Part shown: one piece after another, positions 1 to 5,479 of the stretch
How positions within the stretch are numbered: position 1 is the stretch's first letter
Layout: the number at the start of each line of letters is the position of its first letter
Assembly: GCA_947494865.1 (NCBI GenBank)
Contig: CANMAT010000331.1
Location: 1-5,479, forward strand
DNA length: 5,479 nt
Reading direction: 5' to 3'
DNA from: Deltaproteobacteria bacterium
Lineage (GTDB): Bacteria > Myxococcota_A > Polyangia > Polyangiales > Ga0077539
The notes under the pieces: model-generated
Seen by the model: the letters and a program-made list of their open reading frames with translations, nothing else
Told to the model about the DNA's origin: nothing
The model's database searches: none
Program-made: the position numbers and the translations under genes

Positions 1-713
1 CCCGCGAGGAAGATGCGCTGCGAGTTGGGGTCGTCGCCCGCCTGCTGCAGGTACGAGAGCGCGAGCTGGTTGCGCGCGGGCAGGTAGCGGTCGTCGAGCG
101 CGAGGGCCGCGCGGATGTTCCGAATCACATCGCCCCACTGCTGATCGGTCGTAGGACCGGCCTCGCGGAGGAGCATCGCCAGATTGGTGTAGCCCTCGAC
201 GCAGTGCGTCGGATCCTGGCGGATCGCCTCCTCGAAGCTCGTGCGTGCGGCCGCCACGTCGCGACGACGGTAGGCCATGACGCCGAGCTGCACCTTGGCG
301 CGGCAGAAGTTGCCGTTGCCCGCTTGAACCGCGCGGTTGAGCGACTGCGCGGCCGGCTCGGTCATGTTGCAGCGCGAGAGAATCATCGCGCGGTTGAACC
401 ACGCCTCGGGGAAGTTCCCGTTAGGCTGCGCCTGGGCGGCCGCTTCGAAGCGCCCGGCGACCTCGTTGCACGAGTCGGCGTTCCAGTCGCCGTGGCCGCT
501 GTTGGCGTCGTCGTGCGTGCGCATCGCCTGCGCGGCTTCGTTGAAGCGCGTGTTGGCGTCCTGACTCACCGCCTGGCCCGTGGCCGTCGTGACCGTCTGG
601 CCGGTGGTCGGGTTGACCGCGGCGGTGCCCGTCGTCCCACGGTTGGTCTGCGTGGTGCCGCACGCCGTCGCGAGGAGCGTCAGCGCCAGCGAGAGATATC
701 GTGTCGTCTTCAT
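1..713 (-). CDS. gltE: TPR outer-membrane lipoprotein, GltE/AglT-like (3' end outside window)
   Basis: Seen: 237 complete codons read off the left edge without a stop. The N-terminus has a type II signal peptide: K2 and R5, a hydrophobic stretch at 6-17, then LLATAC with the lipid-attachment cysteine at residue 18. Residue +2 is Gly, not Asp, so no inner-membrane retention signal is evident. Residues 19-50 form a Thr/Gly-rich, probably flexible linker. From about 55 the protein is helical with TPR-like units near 100-132, 133-170, 171-209 and 210 onward. Family knowledge: GltE (AglT) is a TPR lipoprotein of the Myxococcus gliding machinery, and NfsE is its paralogue. Inference: it acts at the periplasmic face of the outer membrane with the neighbouring TPR protein. 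The four mature-part cysteines besides C18 are C82, C115, C137 and C171. The start is ATG at 713-711; an in-frame ATG at 722-720 would add three residues but sits only 2 bases from the Shine-Dalgarno. A generic TPR lipoprotein is the main alternative. Confidence 0.72.
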   Translation of the reverse strand, partial: MKTTRYLSLALTLLATACGTTQTNRGTTGTAAVNPTTGQTVTTATGQAVSQDANTRFNEAAQAMRTHDDANSGHGDWNADSCNEVAGRFEAAAQAQPNGNFPEAWFNRAMILSRCNMTEPAAQSLNRAVQAGNGNFCRAKVQLGVMAYRRRDVAAARTSFEEAIRQDPTHCVEGYTNLAMLLREAGPTTDQQWGDVIRNIRAALALDDRYLPARNQLALSYLQQAGDDPNSQRIFLA

Positions 714-724
714 GGCGTTCATCA

Positions 725-730
725 CTCCTT
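725..730 (-). promoter_or_regulatory. Ribosome binding site of the TPR lipoprotein gene
   Basis: AAGGAG on the minus strand directly follows the stop codon (TGA, 733-731) of the preceding gene. It lies 11 bases from ATG 713-711 but only 2 bases from the in-frame ATG at 722-720, so it favours the downstream start despite the slightly long spacing. Its position against the upstream stop suggests translational coupling of the two genes. Confidence 0.7.
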
Positions 731-3700
731 TCAGTTGGCGCCCGGGGTGGCGGTCTCGGTGCCGGGGGTAGCGCCCTGGCTCTCCTCGTCGGCCGCTTCC
801 GCGGACGTCTGGAGCGAGTAGACAGCGCGGCTGTCAGTGGGCCGCGAGAAGACCAGGTTCGGCTCGACGCGAACCTCGTCGGCGACGGGGTAGCGCGCGC
901 GGTCGATCTCGTTGAGCTCGCGCTCGCAGAGCTGCGTCCAGTCGTTGAACCAGTGCACCGTCGTCGAGGTGGTGATGCAGCGGCGGAAGCCCTCGGTCGC
1001 CACGTTCACGAAACGCTGCGTGTTCTCGTCGCGCAGCACGTTGTAGGCGTCGAGGAGCTCGGCGTTGCGGGCCACATCGGGGGGCGGCGGGGCCGTGCGG
1101 ATGTACACCGCGAACTGATAGAACATGTCGCCGAGGCGGGCGTACGCGGCCACTTCCCAGTTGGGCACGTGCATGTTCACCACCTCGGTGTACTGCCGCG
1201 TGGCGTCTTCGCGGAGGAAGCGATCCTGCTCGCGAATGAAGGGCGAGAGCGTGCGCGTCGCCCAGTTGTTGTAGGCCGTAGCGCTGCTCGAGCCGTGATA
1301 GATCGGCAGGCGCCGCGCGCGGAAGCGCTGGTAGATCACCTCGGCGAGGAAGAACCGCGCCTCGGCGACCGACTCCTTGCTCTTGTCGATGGCGTCGGCC
1401 GCGCCGCTCTCGCCGAGCTCGCGACGAATGGTGGCCTCACCGCCGCCCTCACCCGCCGTCCAGAGCGTGACAGCCTGGTTGAAGTACTGCGACGACTGGC
1501 GCTCGTCGTTGAGGTTCCAGTAGCCGCGCGCGAGTGCGACGGCGCCCTGGATCTTCTGGTCGAGCGTGCCCTGCGCCGCGTAGGCGCGCATGAAGCCCGA
1601 GTAGTGGCGCACGACGTCGTTCCAAGCGGTGCGGATCTCGAGGTCGCGCTGGCGGCGCTCGGTGTCACCGCTCACGGGTCGGCGCTTGAGGCGCGCCACG
1701 CGGTCGGTGTAGATCTGCCCGATGGAGAACACCACGTTGGCCGCGTCGCGGCGGCGCGAGGGATCGCTGCCGAAGTAGCGCGCGAACTTCTGCGCGTTGT
1801 CGAGGGCGTGCTGCTCCTCGCCGAGGCCGATGCGGAAGATGGTCGCCTGACGGAGCGCGTCGGCGGCCTGCGCGACGGGATCTTCTTCTGCCGCGTGCGT
1901 GACGCGGGCTGCCTCACGCGCGTTCGCGATCGCCTCCTGGCGGTGCGACTGCACGTAGTCAGCGTACTGCTCGTAGAGATCCGCGGCGCGGCGGAACACC
2001 TGGATCGCGTGGTAGTTGCCCGCGAGGCGGTAGAGCGCGCGCTGCGCCCACGTGCTGTTGCGCGGGAGGAAGATCTGCACGAGGCGCTCGCGGATGCGCA
2101 TCGAGCGCCCGAGCTGGAACGCAGCGTCGCTCTCGATCGCGCCGTTGTAGAGCATCTCGTCGAGGCGACCGCACTCGCGGTGCGTTCGCACGATGCGGAT
2201 GTACTCCGCGCTCGCCTCGCCGTGGCGACCGCTGGTCGCGAGGGCCTCCGCCTTCTTGCGGAGGATCTGGCACTGCAGCTCCTCCATGCGGTGGCAGAAG
2301 TCTTCGTGCTGGGACCGCGCGGCGGCCGAGCAGAACGACGCGACGAAGCGCGGGACCTCTTCGCCCATCGAGTCGAAGCACGCGGGGCGCACAGGGTTCC
2401 ACATCGAGCCCATCACGTTGAGGGCGTCGAGGTAGAGGTCGGCCGAGATCTCGCGGAGGTTCTCGGGGTCGGGCGTGTCGGCGGGCGAGTTCGCGATGTC
2501 GCGGAAGATCGTCGACGCCTCTTCGAAGTGGTTGGCGTTGTAGTAGAGGTACGCGCGACGGTACTTGATGGTGATCATCACCGTGCGCGGGTCTTGCCCC
2601 TCGAGCTGCGGCGCGGCCTGGCCCGCGGGCGCGTTCTGCACGAAGCAGACGTAGCGCGTGAACGCGCGGAGCATGCCCTCTTCCTGGCGGTTGAGGTCAC
2701 GCGGCACCATACGGATGCGCTCCTGCGCGCGGCGCTGCGCGTCGGTCATGTTGCGCTGCGTGTTGCTCTGCGCGGTGCGTGCGGCGCCGCGGTCGCCGCG
2801 GTGCGTCGCCTCTTCGTTGAGGCTGCGCGCGAAGAGGGCGTTGTAACAGAGCACGGCCTTGTAGGCGGCGTCCTCGGTGTACTCGCCGTCGGGGCGCATC
2901 TCGACCACGGCGTCGTAGGCGGGGCCGCAGTCTTGGAAGTTCTCCATGTCGCGCAGCATGTCGGCGCGGTAGTAGGCGATGCGGTAGCGCGTAGGCCAGT
3001 CGTTGCGCTGATACTCAGGGAACTCGACGGTGTCGAAGTCGGGGAACTCGTCGAGGATCTTCTGGTAGAGCTCGCCCACCATGCGCATGGTGTTGCGGTC
3101 TCGGGTGCCTCGCGTCTGGACCGCGCCCTCGGCGCTGCGCCCGATGGCCTCGAGGTGCCAGTGCGAGGCGACGTCGAAGGTGACGCGCGCCGCGTGGTTG
3201 CGGCAGGCGCTCTTGACCTCCGCCGTGCGCTGCGAGTTGCGGAACGTGTTGTACATGTCGACGAGGCGCTGCACCTCGGTCATCTGCTCGGGCTTCGGGC
3301 GCGACGCGACGACTGCGCGCGCGACCTGCGACTGCCAGAAGCAGATCTTGTCGTCGGAGGAGCGGGCCTCCATGAGCGTGTGGTACATCGCGATCGAGTT
3401 CGGCCACTGACCGTTGTCGTGGTAGAGCTCCGCGAGCTTCTCGAACATGTCGTACGCGTTGCCCTCGTCGGCGGCGTACCGGCGAAAGGTGTTCAGCGCG
3501 TTGGTGGGGTTCAGCGGGTGCTGCGCGTTGCCGTAGACCTGCGCGTACACGGAGACCAGCTCCATGCGGGCGTTGCCGAGCAGCGATCGCACCGACGGCG
3601 CGTTGGGGTGCTGGCGCCCGTACTCGATGACCTCGAAGAACTTCTGGAGCGAGCCCTCGTAGTCGTTCAGGTTGTAGAGCACCCACGCCATCTTGTAGGT

Positions 3701-4624
3701 GGCGTAGCCGAAGACCTGATTGTTCTCGTCTTGCACCGCGAGCACGCGCTCATAGAAGAGCTTCGCGTTCTCCATCTCGCCGGTGTCGAAGTAGTGCTCC
3801 GCGAACGAGAGGTACGCGTTGGGCACGTACGGCGACTGCGGGAACCGCTGGATCATCGTGCGGTAGACGCGCAGGGCCTCGTCGTGGCGGTTGGCGTCTT
3901 GCAGGGCGAAGCCGAGGTAGAAGAGCGCCTGGTCCATGTGCTCGTAGTTCGGGGCGCTCTCGACGAGAACCTGGAACGTACGAATGAGCTGCTCGCGGTA
4001 GCCCGCGCCCTCCTGGCGCAGCGTGGCCTGCCGCTGCTCGAGCGTCGCGACCTGCGCGTCGTTGTGCGCGCGGCGCGCCGTAAAGATCTCCTCCTCGAGC
4101 TCCTCAGCGGCGCCGTTCTTCCCCGTCAAGAGCTCCTGGTAATCTTCCGCAAGGCGCATGAGCGCGGGCGGGCGGTTCGCGTCGTTCGCGCGCATGTTGC
4201 GAACGAGCGTCGCGGTAAGCCGGATCTCGTTGAGCAGCAGCTGCTCGCTGCGCTCCTGGATCTGCCGCTGCCGGAGGATGTCGCGCGTGCCGATGCGTGT
4301 GCCGGGCGCGCGTGCCTCCTTGGTCTTGTTCTTGTTCTTGTTCTCTTCGGTGCGCTGTACGGCGCCTGGGAGGCCCGTCGAGGCGTGCGTGCCGAAGTGC
4401 GTGGCGCCAGCCGGGCACTCTGTCGCGCGGGTGCGCGCGACGTCGGCGATGCACACGTTGGCCGCCACGGTCGGCACCGTCGGGATGCTCACCTCTTCGG
4501 TGGCGGCGGGAGCGTTGGCGCGATTGCCCTGCGGCCGACGTGGTTGCGCGATGGCGAGCACGCCCGCCAGGAACCACACGGCCGCGAGAACCCACGCGAC
4601 TCTGGGATGCGTTCCGCGAATCAT
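731..4624 (-). CDS. gltD: Exported 1297-residue TPR protein, GltD/AgmU-like
   Basis: Seen: a complete frame from ATG 4624-4622 to TGA 733-731. No other usual start codon lies between it and an in-frame upstream stop (4657-4655). Residues 1-26 are a signal peptide (R3 and R8, hydrophobic core 9-25) with a likely signal peptidase I site AIA|Q at 26/27. A low-complexity region (27-110) contains NKNKNK and a C58/C70 pair. A charged, coiled-coil-prone segment (about 170-210) follows. TPR-like hairpins then run nearly to the end, clearest at 230-267, 268-302, 304-340, 390-425, 543-580, 678-716, 784-818, 859-896, 921-955 and 1023-1058. A basic insert lies at about 605-648, PPPP at 1179-1182, a W/C-rich block at 1225-1260, and a disordered ATPG-type tail. 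There are 14 cysteines. Family knowledge: AgmU/GltD of M. xanthus is a TPR protein of similar size, reported partly in the periplasm; NfsD is the sporulation paralogue. Inference: a periplasmic scaffold linking envelope layers. The assignment rests on size, architecture and neighbours; an unrelated large TPR protein remains possible. Confidence 0.72.
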   Translation of the reverse strand: MIRGTHPRVAWVLAAVWFLAGVLAIAQPRRPQGNRANAPAATEEVSIPTVPTVAANVCIADVARTRATECPAGATHFGTHASTGLPGAVQRTEENKNKNKTKEARAPGTRIGTRDILRQRQIQERSEQLLLNEIRLTATLVRNMRANDANRPPALMRLAEDYQELLTGKNGAAEELEEEIFTARRAHNDAQVATLEQRQATLRQEGAGYREQLIRTFQVLVESAPNYEHMDQALFYLGFALQDANRHDEALRVYRTMIQRFPQSPYVPNAYLSFAEHYFDTGEMENAKLFYERVLAVQDENNQVFGYATYKMAWVLYNLNDYEGSLQKFFEVIEYGRQHPNAPSVRSLLGNARMELVSVYAQVYGNAQHPLNPTNALNTFRRYAADEGNAYDMFEKLAELYHDNGQWPNSIAMYHTLMEARSSDDKICFWQSQVARAVVASRPKPEQMTEVQRLVDMYNTFRNSQRTAEVKSACRNHAARVTFDVASHWHLEAIGRSAEGAVQTRGTRDRNTMRMVGELYQKILDEFPDFDTVEFPEYQRNDWPTRYRIAYYRADMLRDMENFQDCGPAYDAVVEMRPDGEYTEDAAYKAVLCYNALFARSLNEEATHRGDRGAARTAQSNTQRNMTDAQRRAQERIRMVPRDLNRQEEGMLRAFTRYVCFVQNAPAGQAAPQLEGQDPRTVMITIKYRRAYLYYNANHFEEASTIFRDIANSPADTPDPENLREISADLYLDALNVMGSMWNPVRPACFDSMGEEVPRFVASFCSAAARSQHEDFCHRMEELQCQILRKKAEALATSGRHGEASAEYIRIVRTHRECGRLDEMLYNGAIESDAAFQLGRSMRIRERLVQIFLPRNSTWAQRALYRLAGNYHAIQVFRRAADLYEQYADYVQSHRQEAIANAREAARVTHAAEEDPVAQAADALRQATIFRIGLGEEQHALDNAQKFARYFGSDPSRRRDAANVVFSIGQIYTDRVARLKRRPVSGDTERRQRDLEIRTAWNDVVRHYSGFMRAYAAQGTLDQKIQGAVALARGYWNLNDERQSSQYFNQAVTLWTAGEGGGEATIRRELGESGAADAIDKSKESVAEARFFLAEVIYQRFRARRLPIYHGSSSATAYNNWATRTLSPFIREQDRFLREDATRQYTEVVNMHVPNWEVAAYARLGDMFYQFAVYIRTAPPPPDVARNAELLDAYNVLRDENTQRFVNVATEGFRRCITTSTTVHWFNDWTQLCERELNEIDRARYPVADEVRVEPNLVFSRPTDSRAVYSLQTSAEAADEESQGATPGTETATPGAN
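4325..4342 (-). repeat. Three in-frame copies of a hexanucleotide (AACAAG) encoding NKNKNK
   Basis: The plus strand reads cttgtt three times in tandem, followed by a partial copy. On the coding strand this gives three Asn-Lys dipeptides (residues 95-100) in the linker between the signal peptide and the first helices of the large TPR protein. AT-rich AAC and AAG codons stand out from the surrounding GC-rich coding sequence. The unit is two codons long, so slippage would change linker length without shifting the frame. Confidence 0.8.
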
Positions 4625-4634
4625 GGATTGAGGT

Positions 4635-4638
4635 CTCC
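4635..4638 (-). promoter_or_regulatory. Ribosome binding site of the large TPR protein gene
   Basis: GGAG on the minus strand lies 10 bases upstream of ATG 4624-4622. It is a short but reasonable Shine-Dalgarno, and it supports this start together with the in-frame stop 11 codons upstream. Confidence 0.6.
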
Positions 4639-4661
4639 GTTGGAGAGTAACGAGTCAGTGC

Positions 4662-4682
4662 TGCGCGAAGACGCTTCGCGCA
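4662..4682 (-). other. Perfect 9-bp hairpin in the gltC-gltD gap
   Basis: On the minus strand TGCGCGAAG, a CGT loop, then CTTCGCGCA form a perfect inverted repeat (stem 9 bp, loop 3 bases). It sits in the 86-base gap, about 28 bases past the upstream stop codon and 37 bases before the next start codon. No T-tract follows on either strand, so it is not a standard intrinsic terminator. It could be an RNA stabiliser or processing site that sets the ratio of the flanking genes, a weak attenuator, or a DNA-binding palindrome. I see no convincing -35/-10 pair in the rest of the gap. Confidence 0.6.
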
Positions 4683-4710
4683 TCGGTCTGTGCGTCGGAC
4701 GTGCGGCGCG

Positions 4711-5479
4711 TCAGCGCCCGCAACGCGAAGTAATCACCTGACGGTAGTAGCCAAGCTCGTCGCGCCAGAACTCGCCGTTGAACGGCCAGAGGTAGTGCTC
4801 CTCGTCGGCCGTCACGCGGTTCGCGCGCGACTCCTGCACCGTCACCTGCTGCTGCTGCATCTCTTGCGAGAGCTGGCCGCGGCGGGCGTTGAGGATCTCG
4901 ATGAGAATGGCCGTGCCCTGGTTTTGCAGGTCGGCGAGCTCGTCGACGGCGCGGGTGTAGCGGCCGCGGCCGAGGTTGCCGGCGTTCTCAATCGCGAAGC
5001 TCTTGGCGACGGCGATGTCCTGAATGATGCGCGCGCCGACCGAGCTGTTGCGGAAGGCCTGCGGCATCTGAGCGTGGCGGCGCTCCTCGCCCTCGAGCTG
5101 GCTGACGTACTCGATGTTGCGGAGGAGCGTGCGGTCGGCGAACGCGCTCTCGACCACCGGGCGGAGGCGGTTCGGAAGGTTGGCGTGCCCCTCGCGAACG
5201 TCTTTCAGGAAGCGAAAGAAGCTCGTGTCATCCTGGTACTGCTGGAGGTACCGCTCGATCTCGGGGCGCAGGTTGCCGTAGCGCTCGTTGAACTGCGCGA
5301 GCACCTCTTCGGCCTCGTCGTAGCGGCAGCTCGAGAAGAAGATCACCGACTTGAGCACCAGCGACTCGGGGTACCAGGCGTTCGTAAAGAACGGCGACCC
5401 GAGCGTGTGGATGTTGCCGAGGGCGCGGGGATAGTCCTGCTGGAGGAAGTACGCCCAGCTCTCTTCGAAGAGCGCGTCG
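4711..5479 (-). CDS. gltC: C-terminal part of a GltC-like envelope protein (5' end outside window)
   Basis: Seen: 255 codons enter from the right edge and stop at TGA 4713-4711. The first 85 or so residues are TPR-like helical hairpins with aromatic and Pro anchors (SWAYFLQQDYPRALG, then YPESLVLKSVIFFSSCRYDEAEEVL). The middle is a charged helical region (FLKDVREG, then RNIEYVSQLEGEE). The segment before the end is long-helical or coiled-coil-like and includes a QQQQ run. The end is aromatic-rich, WPFNGEFWRDELGYYR, closing with Cys two residues before the last. Family knowledge: as I recall it, this W/F/Y-rich end resembles the C-terminus of GltC proteins, which belong to the outer-membrane-associated GltA-B-C group in M. 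xanthus; NfsC is the sporulation paralogue. Inference: it functions with the two downstream TPR proteins, as the first of three genes in one transcript. The N-terminus and its signal peptide cannot be checked here. A possible GTG at 5358-5356 lies inside the frame and is not a credible start, because similar helical repeats continue upstream of it. Confidence 0.72.
   Translation of the reverse strand, partial: DALFEESWAYFLQQDYPRALGNIHTLGSPFFTNAWYPESLVLKSVIFFSSCRYDEAEEVLAQFNERYGNLRPEIERYLQQYQDDTSFFRFLKDVREGHANLPNRLRPVVESAFADRTLLRNIEYVSQLEGEERRHAQMPQAFRNSSVGARIIQDIAVAKSFAIENAGNLGRGRYTRAVDELADLQNQGTAILIEILNARRGQLSQEMQQQQVTVQESRANRVTADEEHYLWPFNGEFWRDELGYYRQVITSRCGR

Noticed and set aside
204..821. 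Plus-strand open frame of 205 codons opposite the lipoprotein gene
   Set aside because: It is Arg/Val/Ala-rich, without recognisable motifs, and antisense to a gene with a good ribosome binding site, lipobox and TPRs.
4158..4650. Overlapping plus-strand frames (157 and 117 codons) opposite the N-terminus of the large gene
   Set aside because: Apparent hydrophobic runs such as LVLFLFLFSS come from the complement of the AACAAG repeat and signal-peptide region. They are Arg/Cys/Ala-rich shadows without support.
4662..4682. Hairpin as a rho-independent terminator
   Set aside because: The stem is perfect, but neither strand has a T-run after it, and the next gene in the same direction starts shortly downstream.
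4625..4710. A sigma-70-type promoter in the gap before the large gene
   Set aside because: No convincing -35/-10 pair with proper spacing is visible; the gap is GC-rich apart from the part near the ribosome binding site.
701..4741. A 1346-codon open frame on the plus strand spanning the whole large TPR gene
   Set aside because: Its codons are in exact register with those of the minus-strand gene, so its stops need sense codons TTA, CTA or TCA, which GC-rich genomes rarely use. Its product is a low-complexity mix of R, V, L, A, E and H with no domain pattern, while the minus strand shows a signal peptide, TPRs and a ribosome binding site.
4846..4857. CTG triplet run as a slippage-prone repeat
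   Set aside because: Four triplets encoding QQQQ within a Gln-rich helix are short and common in GC-rich coding sequence; nothing suggests variability.

Overview
The window looks like a piece of a high-G+C deltaproteobacterial (myxobacterial-type) chromosome. The evidence is a strongly GC-biased third codon position, long tetratricopeptide-repeat (TPR) envelope proteins, and three consecutive genes that resemble the C, D and E components of the Glt/Nfs trans-envelope machinery of Myxococcus xanthus. Lineage and gene names are inferred from reading the proteins; no database search was possible.

All three genes lie on the minus strand and read from right to left. At the right edge (4711-5479) is the last 255 codons of a GltC-like protein, which ends in an aromatic-rich block (WPFNGEFWRDELGYYR) followed by a near-terminal cysteine. 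After an 86-base gap, which holds a perfect 9-bp hairpin and a ribosome binding site, comes a complete 1297-residue exported TPR protein (731-4624, GltD/AgmU-like). It has a clean signal peptide, about a dozen TPR-like helical hairpins and 14 cysteines. Only 17 bases later a TPR lipoprotein starts (1-713, GltE/AglT-like). Its C-terminus is cut off by the left edge of the window.

The close spacing, shared strand and matching cell locations suggest one operon. The products would be a secreted TPR protein between outer-membrane-associated C and E subunits, building the periplasmic/outer-membrane part of a machine. In M. xanthus such machines drive focal-adhesion gliding (Glt) or spore-coat polysaccharide assembly (Nfs). 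As I recall, a contiguous C-D-E order resembles the single nfsA-H operon more than the split gliding clusters, so this locus may not be a gliding locus at all.

There are no tRNA, rRNA, mobile-element, CRISPR or recognisable promoter signals. The only stretch without a gene longer than 20 bases is the 86-base gap. The plus strand is open for more than 4 kb opposite the large gene, but this is explained as a codon-usage shadow.
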